A stretch of DNA of 20,904 nucleotides from a virus: positions 1 to 20,904 of IMG/VR virus record IMGVR_UViG_3300045999_005958. One strand, written 5' to 3'. The position numbers were made by a program, and so were the translations under genes. How positions within the stretch are numbered: position 1 is the stretch's first letter; each line of letters starts with the position of its first letter. Of this stretch, positions 1-5,594 are shown piece after piece. Below the pieces are notes generated by a model that had not been told where the DNA came from, made no database searches, and saw only the letters and a list, made by a program, of their open reading frames with translations.

Positions 1-31
1 CAGTCTTTTGTCAACTAAGATTTGGTTAAGA

Positions 32-103
32 AGCGGAGTATCGGATTCGAACCGACGACATCTAACTTGGAAGGATAGCGTTCTACCACTGAACTAACTC
101 CGC
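32..103 (-). tRNA. tRNA-Gly (anticodon TCC)
   Basis: A full cloverleaf can be drawn on the minus strand: 7-bp acceptor GCGGAGT/ACTCCGC, D-arm with AGTGGT loop, anticodon loop CTTCCAA giving TCC, and a T-arm with a canonical TTCGAAT loop. The anticodon stem contains one T-T mismatch. No CCA is encoded, so the 3' end must be added by the host enzyme. It is the last tRNA of the cluster in the direction of transcription and probably belongs to the unit started by the promoter at 205-233. Confidence 0.95.
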
Positions 104-108
104 AATGT

Positions 109-177
109 GAGAGTGGAAGGTTTCGCATCCTTCTACCGTATCCCTTGTCGGGGTGCCTTACTTTTGGCATCACTCTC
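109..177 (-). other. Structured tRNA-like element in the leader of tRNA-Gly
   Basis: Read on the minus strand, a 7-bp terminal stem GAGAGTG/CACTCTC encloses three hairpins: TGCC/GGCA, a short CCC/GGG, and GAAGG/CCTTC with an 8-nt loop. The length (69 nt) and 7-bp closing stem mimic a tRNA. There is no acceptable anticodon arm and no TTCRA T-loop, so I do not call it a tRNA. It could be a decayed tRNA, a processing signal or a small structured RNA. The fold is seen directly; any function is unknown. Confidence 0.45.
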
Positions 178-204
178 AGCACTTCACTTCACACGGAAGT
201 ATAT

Positions 205-233
205 ATTTTAAAATAATATCCCTATTTTGTCAA
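205..233 (-). promoter_or_regulatory. sigma70-like promoter for the structured element and tRNA-Gly
   Basis: Minus strand TTGACA (228-233), 17-bp spacer, TAAAAT (205-210). Transcription would start near 198 and run through the structured element into tRNA-Gly. Confidence 0.7.
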
Positions 234-270
234 CCCCTAAAATATTAATGGTTAAAAATATGAATATTAA

Positions 271-352
271 CGGAAGAGACAGGGGTCGAACCTGCAAAGC
301 TTTTACACCCAACCGTTTTCAAGACGGCTTCCTCACCATTCGGATCTCTTCC
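271..352 (-). tRNA. tRNA-Ser (anticodon TGA)
   Basis: Class II tRNA with a long variable arm. The acceptor stem is GGAAGAG/CTCTTCC, the anticodon loop CTTGAAA gives TGA, and the T-arm has a GGTTCGACCCC-type sequence. No CCA is encoded. A promoter at 364-392 lies so close that the primary transcript would begin only about 5 nt before the mature 5' end. Confidence 0.95.
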
Positions 353-363
353 AGATATTTAAA

Positions 364-392
364 ATAATAAGACATAATGAGTATTATGTCAA
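364..392 (-). promoter_or_regulatory. sigma70-like promoter for tRNA-Ser, overlapping the end of tRNA-Thr
   Basis: Minus strand TTGACA (387-392), 17-bp spacer, TATTAT (364-369). The -35 box includes the base that serves as discriminator of tRNA-Thr (392), so the promoter begins inside the upstream tRNA. Confidence 0.7.
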
Positions 393-463
393 GCCCCCGA
401 CTGGATTTGAACCAGCGACCAACGGTTTACAAAACCGTTGCTCTACCACTGAGCTACAAGGGC
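392..463 (-). tRNA. tRNA-Thr (anticodon TGT)
   Basis: Cloverleaf on the minus strand with acceptor GCCCTTG/CGGGGGC (two G-T pairs), D-arm AGCTCAGTGGTAGAGC, anticodon stem ACGGT/ACCGT with loop TTTGTAA giving TGT, and T-loop TTCAAAT. No encoded CCA. It is preceded by a hairpin-rich leader at 470-538. Confidence 0.95.
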
Positions 464-469
464 AACTAG

Positions 470-538
470 CGGGGGTGATCAAGTCCCCGACCTAAGAAAA
501 CTTAGGATTTAGTGAGTCGGATATGATGATCCCGACTC
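470..538 (-). other. Three consecutive hairpins upstream of tRNA-Thr
   Basis: In minus-strand order there is GAGTCGG/CCGACTC (514-538, 11-nt loop), CCTAAG-TTTT-CTTAGG (491-506) and CGGGG/CCCCG (470-489). All three stems are perfect. There is no T-tract, so this is not an intrinsic terminator. No complete tRNA cloverleaf can be drawn, because no acceptor stem fits. It would be transcribed from the promoter at 580-608 as the leader of tRNA-Thr. Function unknown. Confidence 0.45.
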
Positions 539-579
539 TTATGAAAGACCCAGACATTTCCAGACCTTCCAAGATTTAT

Positions 580-608
580 ATATTACCTCATCTTCAAATG
601 TTTGTCAA
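580..608 (-). promoter_or_regulatory. sigma70-like promoter inside the 3' end of the HNH gene
   Basis: Minus strand TTGACA (603-608), 17-bp spacer, TAATAT (580-585). The TAA stop codon of the HNH endonuclease gene (583-585) forms the first half of the -10 box, so the promoter is embedded in the coding end. Confidence 0.7.
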
Positions 609-1158
609 GTTTCCCTTGCTCCCGCATTATTCTTTTCCTTATAGCATTATCACTGCAATTAAATAATCTTCCAGTTCCAGTATATCCGTGTTTTTTAACC
701 AAGGAAATTAATTCATTCAAAGGTGGATAATCTCTTGTTCTAGCAGCAGAAGCACACTTGTTTGAGCAATATTTTTGAGTTGTTAGTTTTTGCGTTCCGC
801 ACTGAGGACAATTATCTTTTTCTTTAGGTGTTGCTTTATTAGCATAGTCCCACTCCGCATAACTTTCATCAAATCTAGTAATATTTTCTGGAATATTAGT
901 TACTCCAGCATGAACTTCACGATGACAATTTGAACATAAACAAACACATTTACGAAGTTCGGAGGAAAGTATTTCCCAAGATCTAGTTACTCCACCCATA
1001 GATGGATTAAAAATTTTTTCTTCTGGATTTATATGATGAAAATCTAACGCCTGAACACACTTATCATAACCACATATGCCACATTTAGATCCAAATGCTT
1101 TTGTAGCATATGTTTTTGCTCGTTTTCTGTAGTAAGAAACTGCTTCTTTATTAGACAT
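583..1158 (-). CDS. HNH homing-type endonuclease
   Basis: A 191-aa protein with a zinc-bound HNH nuclease core: C26-x2-C29, HHxN at 41-44, and C75-x2-C78-H with a further H83, the usual order for this superfamily. A second Cys4-like cluster (CPQC, then YCSNKC) lies around residues 117-135. A C-terminal helical region (NELISLVKKHGYTGTGRLF and after) looks like a helix-turn-helix used by intron-type and free-standing homing enzymes to contact DNA. It sits among tRNA genes, typical of a mobile endonuclease exploiting conserved sites. A TATAAATA late promoter lies 33 bp before the ATG and there is no clear Shine-Dalgarno. The specific target is unknown; the family call is firm. Confidence 0.88.
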   Translation of the reverse strand: MSNKEAVSYYRKRAKTYATKAFGSKCGICGYDKCVQALDFHHINPEEKIFNPSMGGVTRSWEILSSELRKCVCLCSNCHREVHAGVTNIPENITRFDESYAEWDYANKATPKEKDNCPQCGTQKLTTQKYCSNKCASAARTRDYPPLNELISLVKKHGYTGTGRLFNCSDNAIRKRIMREQGKLDKHLKMR

Positions 1159-1190
1159 TTCTAACCAACAACTATAATATTATTTATAAA

Positions 1191-1198
1191 AATAATAA
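1191..1198 (-). promoter_or_regulatory. T4-type late promoter (TATAAATA) for the HNH gene
   Basis: Exact TATAAATA on the minus strand, 33 bp upstream of the HNH start codon and just downstream of the tRNA-Asn 3' end. It matches the T4 late consensus and the NATAAATA reported for cyanophages. Confidence 0.65.
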
Positions 1199-1206
1199 CT
1201 TATAAA

Positions 1207-1279
1207 CTCCACTCCTAGGTACTGCCCCTAGCAATCTCCGATTAACAGTCGGGCCCGTTCGCTTGCTCGGTCGAGTGGA
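1207..1279 (-). tRNA. Aberrant tRNA-Asn (anticodon GTT)
   Basis: Spacing is fully canonical on the minus strand: 7-bp acceptor TCCACTC/GAGTGGA, two linker bases, D-arm CCG/CGG, anticodon stem CCCGA/TCGGA (one mismatch) with loop CTGTTAA giving GTT, 5-nt variable loop, 5-bp T-stem CTAGG/CCTAG, and G discriminator. The T-loop is GGCAGTA instead of TTCRANN, and the D-loop AGCAAGCGAA lacks the GG pair. The normal elbow contacts are therefore absent or replaced. It may be a functional divergent tRNA, a pseudo-tRNA or a decoy. The Asn identity is supported by the anticodon and G73; the activity is uncertain. Confidence 0.65.
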
Positions 1280-1310
1280 ATACTAACAGGGGTGTTGCCA
1301 CCCCACAAAA

Positions 1311-1508
1311 TCACTTAGAACTTACAAAGTTATTAATCTTTTCTGCAAGTTGTTCAATCTTTTCATAAGAAGGAAATGGAGGATAATTCCATTTAGTCTC
1401 ATTATTTTGGTTGTGATTATCAACTACATTATAAGCAGCAAGATACTCATCATTAGCGTGAGCATATGCTTGCTTAAAAATTTCAAACCGTAATTCGTAA
1501 GGCGTCAT
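1311..1508 (-). CDS. Small hypothetical protein, 65 aa
   Basis: A short ORF between tRNA-Arg and tRNA-Asn, preceded by a good Shine-Dalgarno (AGGAG, 6 nt before the ATG at 1508). The product is acidic to neutral, begins MTPYELRFEIFKQAYAHAND, has a Trp/Pro-rich middle (WNYPPFP) and ends in a helix. No signal peptide or membrane segment and no family that I can name with certainty. Its position inside the tRNA transcription unit implies expression with the tRNAs. The leader upstream (1560-1625) holds a perfect GGAGA-ATTTA-TCTCC hairpin and a TATAAT, but no matching -35. Confidence 0.7.
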   Translation of the reverse strand: MTPYELRFEIFKQAYAHANDEYLAAYNVVDNHNQNNETKWNYPPFPSYEKIEQLAEKINNFVSSK

Positions 1509-1624
1509 AGTTTTACTCCTATGTGTGTGTTTGTGTGTTTGATGGAGTAAGTGTGATATACCTCATAAGGATATAACAGTGACTTACCCTCTATCATATT
1601 ATATATGGAGATAAATTCTCCAAG

Positions 1625-1698
1625 CGTCTCAGGTTGGATTCGAACCAACGACTAACCGCTTAGAAGGCGGATACTCTTGTCCACTGAGTTACTGAGAC
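1625..1698 (-). tRNA. tRNA-Arg (anticodon TCT)
   Basis: Minus-strand cloverleaf with acceptor GTCTCAG/CTGAGAC, anticodon stem CCGC/GCGG around loop CTTCTAA giving TCT, and T-arm GTTGG-TTCGAAT-CCAAC. No encoded CCA. It reads the AGA codon, which is common in this AT-rich sequence. Confidence 0.95.
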
Positions 1699-1724
1699 AT
1701 TATGGAAGAATAAGATCTTCCAAG

Positions 1725-1796
1725 TAGGACTGCGGAGAATTGAACTCCGTTCACACCGTTATAAGCAGTGGGCCTTAACCAATAGGCGACAGTCCC
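1725..1796 (-). tRNA. tRNA-Ile (anticodon TAT)
   Basis: Minus-strand cloverleaf with acceptor GGGACTG/CAGTCCT (first pair G-T), anticodon stem CACTG/CGGTG with loop CTTATAA giving TAT, and T-loop TTCAATT. It reads AUA directly, a codon frequent in AT-rich phage genes and poorly served by many hosts. First tRNA after the promoter at 1883-1912. Confidence 0.93.
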
Positions 1797-1828
1797 ATAA
1801 TTCTTCCGGTTTGTGCTTCTACGAGAGG

Positions 1829-1877
1829 CATGGAAGGGGCGGGTCTTACAGGAGGGTTGGAACCTCGCCTGCCCATG
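1829..1877 (-). other. GC-rich hairpin leader ahead of tRNA-Ile
   Basis: The sequence between the promoter and tRNA-Ile can close on itself through CATGG/CCATG, or through the overlapping alternative GGGC/GCCC. Inside is GAGG-TTCCAAC-CCTC, a 4-bp stem with a T-arm-like 7-nt loop. It starts almost exactly at the predicted transcription start. No coding potential seen. Together with 109-177 and 470-538 it is the third structured leader in this tRNA cluster. Confidence 0.35.
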
Positions 1878-1882
1878 AGAGT

Positions 1883-1912
1883 ATTATAAGGTATCTGACC
1901 CCATCTCGTCAA
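1883..1912 (-). promoter_or_regulatory. sigma70-like promoter driving the tRNA cluster
   Basis: Minus strand TTGACG (1907-1912), 18-bp spacer, perfect TATAAT (1883-1888). The -35 box contains the TGA stop codon (1909-1911) of the histone-like gene, so the promoter starts inside that gene. Strong host-type early promoter by sequence. Confidence 0.8.
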
Positions 1913-2100
1913 GCTGTTACTACCTTACGAGCGTTCTTCTCTTCAGAAATCTCCGACCTACGTGCCTTAACGAGTTTGGAAATTTCTTGAAGCGCCTTAC
2001 GAGCGCGAGTACCTGCTGCACCATTTCCATTAACAAACTTTTCATCTTCAGTTTGCCAAATTTCAAATGCTTCGGTAATTTGTTGTGCTGTAATTGACAT
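1909..2100 (-). CDS. Histone H1-like (Hc1-type) small basic DNA-binding protein
   Basis: A 63-aa protein starting MSITAQQ. I chose the ATG at 2100 because GGAG lies 6 nt before it; a longer frame opens at 2112. The core has the signature of the bacterial/chlamydial Hc1 family: an acidic helix followed by GNGAAGTRARKALQEISKL and a Lys/Arg-rich helix ending SEISEEKNARK. In Hc1 proteins this AAGTRxRKxL stretch belongs to a small alpha-helical DNA-compacting domain; the lysine-rich tail typical of chlamydial Hc1 is missing here. It probably binds phage or host DNA. It lies between the tail-lysozyme gene and the tRNA promoter. Assignment rests on motif resemblance, not on a search. Confidence 0.65.
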   Translation of the reverse strand: MSITAQQITEAFEIWQTEDEKFVNGNGAAGTRARKALQEISKLVKARRSEISEEKNARKVVTA

Positions 2101-2143
2101 AATGTACTCCATTGAAAAATTTACTTCTATATGTATACAAGAA

Positions 2144-2166
2144 GGGGAGGGATAATAATTCTCCCC
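2144..2166 (-). terminator. Possible weak terminator after the tail-lysozyme gene
   Basis: Minus strand GGGGAG, an 11-nt loop, CTCCCC, then TTCTT. The stem is GC-rich but the T-tract is poor, so termination may be partial and allow read-through into the histone-like gene. Confidence 0.35.
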
Positions 2167-2183
2167 AACTTTATTCTATTGTA

Positions 2184-2837
2184 TTAAACTTCTACCGTGA
2201 TCAGTCGGTTAGCATATTCATGTGCATAAGATGTGCGGGCACCATGAATGCCCCAACCAATCCAACTATACGCATAGTCCATGTAACGATTGATAGACTT
2301 ACCAGGAGTTTTCATTCGGTCTTCAATTCGTTTCCATTGAACCTCAGTCGTTAGATAACTAAGTTGCGTCTGGAGAGATGATGGATTTCCACCAAATCTC
2401 TTAGCAAAATCACCCAATCCATAATAACGATCGGCAGATGTCCATTGGATCAGACCATAACCACGCCAGCAATTATGGTACTGAGTCCTACTACCACCTT
2501 CACAAATATTAGGCACGAACATAGATTCCTGCTTAATATTGCCCAGGATAGTAGCAAGGGCGTTTCTGTCTTTAATTCCTTGATCTTGGAAATAATCCAG
2601 AGCAAGTTGTTCATGTTCTGAACACCCTTTACAAATTAACCTTGTCTCTTTTAACTTTGGAATTGCAACCTCGCGGATTGCTGTCGTCTCTGGTTCAAAC
2701 TCTTTAATAATGGTGTAAGGTTTTTCATCCACTGGGGGAGGAGGACCTTGCAGTTTATAACTAGAGAATGGCAGTGTTGCCGTATTGGTTGTAACCATCG
2801 CTACTAGAGGAACGGTTACAGTAAAGAAGTTTAGCAT
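2184..2837 (-). CDS. Phage tail-lysozyme domain protein
   Basis: A 217-aa protein from the ATG at 2837; an upstream GTG at 2921 would add 28 residues but shows no ribosome site. The N-terminus MLNFFTVTVPLVAMVTTNTA looks like a signal peptide or anchor. After a Pro-rich linker (GPPPPV), residues 75-215 match the phage tail lysozyme fold: ILGNIKQES (putative catalytic E104), then YGLIQWTSADR, QLSYLTTEV and the late YAYSWIGWG segment. This lysozyme-like domain is found in tail-tip and injection proteins that open peptidoglycan during entry. Here the small free-standing secreted form suggests an auxiliary muralytic enzyme. Promoter at 2968-2996 gives a leader of about 120 nt. The exact substrate bond is not shown. 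Confidence 0.78.
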   Translation of the reverse strand: MLNFFTVTVPLVAMVTTNTATLPFSSYKLQGPPPPVDEKPYTIIKEFEPETTAIREVAIPKLKETRLICKGCSEHEQLALDYFQDQGIKDRNALATILGNIKQESMFVPNICEGGSRTQYHNCWRGYGLIQWTSADRYYGLGDFAKRFGGNPSSLQTQLSYLTTEVQWKRIEDRMKTPGKSINRYMDYAYSWIGWGIHGARTSYAHEYANRLITVEV

Positions 2838-2967
2838 TAAAATTAATTGAACTCTACATCCGTATAGAGAAAGGGGTATACTTCCTTTCCAAGAAGCAAT
2901 CTCCACGGCTCTGATTGTCACATCACAGACTCATAATAATTACCTTGCTCATAACAAGGATTTTTCC

Positions 2968-2996
2968 ATCATAAGTTTTTATTTAGGTTTTGTCAA
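2968..2996 (-). promoter_or_regulatory. sigma70-like promoter for the tail-lysozyme gene
   Basis: Minus strand TTGACA (2991-2996), 17-bp spacer, TATGAT (2968-2973). The downstream leader contains a CCTTG/CAAGG hairpin and tiny ATG-stop frames before the gene. Confidence 0.7.
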
Positions 2997-3012
2997 GTAT
3001 GATAAGTTCTTC

Positions 3013-3020
3013 AATAAATA
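3013..3020 (+). promoter_or_regulatory. Late promoter (AATAAATA) for the plus-strand module
   Basis: AATAAATA on the plus strand, 29 bp before the ATG of the first plus-strand gene. It lies 17 bp from the outward-facing minus promoter, making a divergent early/late pair. Confidence 0.55.
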
Positions 3021-3048
3021 GTTGTAGTGTTTATCACAAAATAAGAAA

Positions 3049-3510
3049 ATGAAAAGACTTCTATTAGCCTTTTCGTTATTCTTCGCAATCCCAGTTAATG
3101 CTGCTGAAATCACATCAAAAATCACTGACTCTGTACAATTGAAAGTTGATGGTGCTGCAGTTCAATCAACCCGAATCGGTGCTTCATATTCAGCGTCAGG
3201 AACCAATATCCAATCTTCATCCTTTGGTGGTGTAGGTGGTGCTGGAACCTATGATATCAATACTCCAGGTCAAGCATTTAGTTTCTCGGAAACTATCAAT
3301 GCTGCTGATACTCCTGTTACTACTCAAACAGTTACGAATGGTGTTATTGGAACTCCAAATCTCTATGGAGATAGTATAACTCAAGTTGGTGGTGAGAAAG
3401 GAACCCTTGCAGGTACTCTTTCCCCAACTGGTGTTCCTACTGTTACTGCTGGTGGTGCTGGAACAAGTGCTACTGCTCAAAGATCAATTGAGTTAAGCAT
3501 ATTCAAATGA
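3049..3510 (+). CDS. Secreted Ser/Thr/Gly-rich protein of unknown function
   Basis: A 153-aa protein with a clear signal peptide: MKRLLLAFSLFFAIPVNAA, with an A-x-A cleavage site near residue 19. The mature part is rich in Ser, Thr, Gly and Val and reads like beta-strand repeats (TSKITDSVQLKVDGAAV, YSASGTNIQSSSFGGVGGAG). It shares the order YS(A/V)SGTNI, then GQAFSFSET, with the next gene, so the two are probably diverged duplicates. The end overlaps the next start as ATGA (3507-3510). Product would go to the periplasm or cell surface, or enter particles after export. I cannot name a family. Confidence 0.72.
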   Translation: MKRLLLAFSLFFAIPVNAAEITSKITDSVQLKVDGAAVQSTRIGASYSASGTNIQSSSFGGVGGAGTYDINTPGQAFSFSETINAADTPVTTQTVTNGVIGTPNLYGDSITQVGGEKGTLAGTLSPTGVPTVTAGGAGTSATAQRSIELSIFK

Positions 3511-3872
3511 GACATTTAACTCCCGCTTTGCTTTTAGCAGCGGGAGTCATTTGTACTCCCGTTTATGCTGAAAGTGTTGTGCCTAATTTTACTAGAGGCA
3601 CAATTAATGCAACAACAGAATCAACAACAAAAGTTATAGAAACTATTCGCCAAGTTGAATACACCACTGGCGAATCGTATACTGTAAGTGGCACGAACAT
3701 TAACATTCCCGGCGTCCCACAAAGGGGTGCTGGTTATTCCATCATGACTCAAGGTGCCCCATTTCAATTTAGTGAGACGTATCTTGGCCCTGGAGTGGCA
3801 AAAGAAACATGGATAGATCGCACTACAGAAACTCAATCAACCACTACATCAATTTCTGTCTTTACGCAATAA
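3507..3872 (+). CDS. Secreted paralogue of the preceding protein
   Basis: A 121-aa protein with signal peptide MRHLTPALLLAAGVICTPVYA and cleavage near residue 21. The mature region carries GESYTVSGTNINIPGVP and GAPFQFSETY, the same two blocks in the same order as in the upstream product. The long Gly-rich C-terminal part of that protein is absent. Start is fixed by the 4-nt ATGA overlap, a translational-coupling arrangement. The 3' end overlaps the next gene by 64 nt. Function unknown; export is inferred from the signal peptide. Confidence 0.7.
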   Translation: MRHLTPALLLAAGVICTPVYAESVVPNFTRGTINATTESTTKVIETIRQVEYTTGESYTVSGTNINIPGVPQRGAGYSIMTQGAPFQFSETYLGPGVAKETWIDRTTETQSTTTSISVFTQ

Positions 3873-4396
3873 TCTCAACAGGAACTGCATTCGCCCAAAG
3901 CACTCCTGCACCTAGTAATACCAATATTGCTGGTCCAAGTGCAAGTGCTACAGGAAACGTAACCAATCAAGCGGTTCAAGTTCTTCAAGGACCATATGCT
4001 CTCAACACTTATGGTAGTGGTGTAAGTTGTCAGGGAGCAACTTTTTCAATATCCCCATTTGCTATGAGTAGTAATAATCGCAGTGATGATCCAGAATCTT
4101 TTGCATCACGCAACGGTAACTGGGGTATTTCTGCCGGAATTAATATTCCTTTAGATAGAGATCTAATGGAATTGTGCAAAAAAAGAGCATCAACTGAAAT
4201 TTCTAGACAACAAGTAGAAACTGATAAAGCAAGATTGGATTTTGAGCTTATTAGATTAATTAAATGTGGTGAAGCATATAAGAATGGAGTTATGTTCCAT
4301 CCCGATAGTCCTTACTACAAAGTTTGTGCAGATGTTGTCGTGAAATACCCCAAAGTTGAGGATGTAGTGAATGGAACCCATAGAACTAATAAATAA
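3809..4396 (+). CDS. Secreted protein with C-terminal coiled coil, unknown function
   Basis: A 195-aa protein. The N-terminus has a 14-residue polar stretch, then a hydrophobic core ending STGTAFA-Q, consistent with a signal peptide and A-x-A cleavage. The middle has a GPYALNTYGSGVSCQG segment and NWGISAGINIPLD. Residues about 110-170 form a charged helix (CKKRASTEISRQQVETDKA) followed by a Cys-containing tail (CGEAYKN, YKVCADVV), allowing disulfides outside the cytoplasm. Starting within the upstream gene, it is coupled to it. The start at 3809 is the only ATG before the hydrophobic core. No named family. Confidence 0.65.
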   Translation: MDRSHYRNSINHYINFCLYAIISTGTAFAQSTPAPSNTNIAGPSASATGNVTNQAVQVLQGPYALNTYGSGVSCQGATFSISPFAMSSNNRSDDPESFASRNGNWGISAGINIPLDRDLMELCKKRASTEISRQQVETDKARLDFELIRLIKCGEAYKNGVMFHPDSPYYKVCADVVVKYPKVEDVVNGTHRTNK

Positions 4397-5252
4397 CCCA
4401 AATTTAAAACCCATAATCGGAAATAATCCGATTAGTGTTCCAAATTCAAACATCAATAAAATTGCTGGTCCTTCTGTAATTTCAACCATAGATAGACCAG
4501 CAATTCGTTCTGTCGAACAACCAGTTGTTCGCGGATTGGAAGTTCCTATTGTTGATGTTCCGAATACTACAATCAAGTATCCAGTTATTAATGTTCCGTC
4601 TCAAGCGGAATTTGATGCTGCAGTAAATGCAGAACGTCAAAAACAAGCACAAGAAGAGAAACCAAAAGAAAGAGGATTTCCTGATACAACTCCACCCCCT
4701 CCTCCTCAACTGCTTCAAGTTGCTCAAACCCCCACCATTCAAACGCCAGTTGCCGAAATACCAGCAGATACTAAACCTCAACCAACCTTTTCTGTTTATG
4801 GAGTCAATATTAATCTACCTGACCCTTCTCTTGTTGCTACGGCTGGTGCTGTCGCAGTAGTGACTACAGCATCCACCATGATTGCAACAACGGCGTTAAA
4901 CGCCCTCAAGAACGCCGCAGAACCAATCATTAAAGAAGCAACAAAGAATAAGTTTAAAATTAAAATTAAACATGTTAAACCTGTTCTTCATTATGTAATG
5001 GCAGAAGGAGGTCATATTGATATTTTTGAATACTCTGCAGATGGAACTCGTCTAGTGGAGCAAGTAACTAACGTAGAGCAATATATTCGTGATCAAGTGG
5101 AAATTAATGCTCTTTATGAAATTGATAACAAAATTATTATTGATGATGTAATATCAGATAAATTTACAAAAGAAGGCAAAGAAAGATTCAAATCCCTCTT
5201 TGCCCCTGCTAAAAAAATTGCTAAAAAACTTGCTGCTAGATTATCATTCTAA
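4371..5252 (+). CDS. Pro-rich membrane-associated protein, unknown function
   Basis: A 293-aa protein with GAGG 9 nt before the ATG and a 26-nt overlap with the previous gene. The N-terminal half (1-140) is low complexity, with repeated valine-proline stretches (NPISVPNSNI, VPIVDVPN, YPVINVPS) and a TPPPPPQ run. About residues 155-178 form a hydrophobic Ala/Thr/Val helix (LVATAGAVAVVTTASTMIAT) that could cross a membrane. The C-terminal third is basic and folded-looking (IKIKHVKPVLHYVMAEGGHIDIFEYSADG as separate strands), ending in a Lys-rich helix. It is the last gene of the plus module and converges on the minus-strand operon with a 4-nt overlap. Possibly a fibre or envelope-spanning protein; this is a guess. 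Confidence 0.68.
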   Translation: MEPIELINNPNLKPIIGNNPISVPNSNINKIAGPSVISTIDRPAIRSVEQPVVRGLEVPIVDVPNTTIKYPVINVPSQAEFDAAVNAERQKQAQEEKPKERGFPDTTPPPPPQLLQVAQTPTIQTPVAEIPADTKPQPTFSVYGVNINLPDPSLVATAGAVAVVTTASTMIATTALNALKNAAEPIIKEATKNKFKIKIKHVKPVLHYVMAEGGHIDIFEYSADGTRLVEQVTNVEQYIRDQVEINALYEIDNKIIIDDVISDKFTKEGKERFKSLFAPAKKIAKKLAARLSF

Positions 5253-5386
5253 TCCCAATCAAATTTTGATATTATCCAAGTAACTACAACAATGGGAAGT
5301 TGAACTAAAAGACTATAAAGTATTTCAAGAAAAATACTATCTTTTTCTCTTTTTTCTTCTTTATCTTTTGTTGGTGCTTGTGCCAT
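5249..5386 (-). CDS. Small single-pass membrane protein, 45 aa
   Basis: ATG at 5386, TAG at 5249-5251. The N-terminus is highly charged (MAQAPTKDKEEKREKDS) and is followed by a hydrophobic stretch (FLEILYSLLVQLPIVVVTWI) and a short tail KFDWD. That gives one membrane helix with the charged end probably cytoplasmic. It overlaps the upstream 77-aa gene by 26 nt and the convergent plus-strand gene by 4 nt. It is the last gene of the lysis operon; small membrane proteins of this shape in such a place could be a spanin, holin partner or antiholin, but nothing in the sequence decides this. Confidence 0.6.
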   Translation of the reverse strand: MAQAPTKDKEEKREKDSIFLEILYSLLVQLPIVVVTWIISKFDWD

Positions 5387-5594
5387 TATGTAACACCTTA
5401 AACAAATCTTTACTATTTAACAAAGTAATATCAAACTGTAACGATTTTTTACGACCTCTTCGTGCGGGTCTCATAACAAAACGAAAAACTTCAGGTGGTT
5501 GTCTTTTAGGAATAGGTCTTCTATTTTCAAGCATTATACCATCGTTAGTCAACAATCTTAATACTATTAAGAAATCAAGAATTGCTAGTTTCAC
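5361..5594 (-). CDS. Small basic hypothetical protein, 77 aa
   Basis: Starts with GTG at 5594 inside the TGA of the thermonuclease-like gene (GTGA overlap), with AAGGA 4-5 nt before it, which supports the non-ATG start. The N-terminus is hydrophobic (KLAILDFLIVLRLL), and the middle is Arg/Pro-rich (ENRRPIPKRQPPEVFRFVMR, then PARRGRKK). The rest is FDITLLNSKDLFKVLHNG. The basic patch suggests nucleic-acid or membrane-surface contact. An internal ATG at MLENRR would give 57 aa. No family recognised. Confidence 0.55.
   Translation of the reverse strand: MKLAILDFLIVLRLLTNDGIMLENRRPIPKRQPPEVFRFVMRPARRGRKKSLQFDITLLNSKDLFKVLHNGTSTNKR

Noticed and set aside
1-31. TTGACA on the minus strand at 9-14
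   Set aside because: The matching -10 box would lie outside the window, so it cannot be assessed.
1596-1623. Possible promoter before the 65-aa gene (TATAAT near 1598)
   Set aside because: No -35 match at 16-18 bp; the nearest, TTGGAG, is too close. The gene is probably read from the tRNA promoter.
2112-2354. Plus-strand 80-codon frame
   Set aside because: It lies mostly antisense to the tail-lysozyme gene, whose motifs are clear, and has no ribosome site or recognisable product.
4387-4396. AATAAATA on the plus strand
   Set aside because: It lies within coding sequence after the start of the 293-aa gene, with no gene starting downstream at the usual distance.
5530-5560. TATAAT with TTGACT upstream on the minus strand
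   Set aside because: Spacing is only about 9 bp, too short for a sigma70 promoter.
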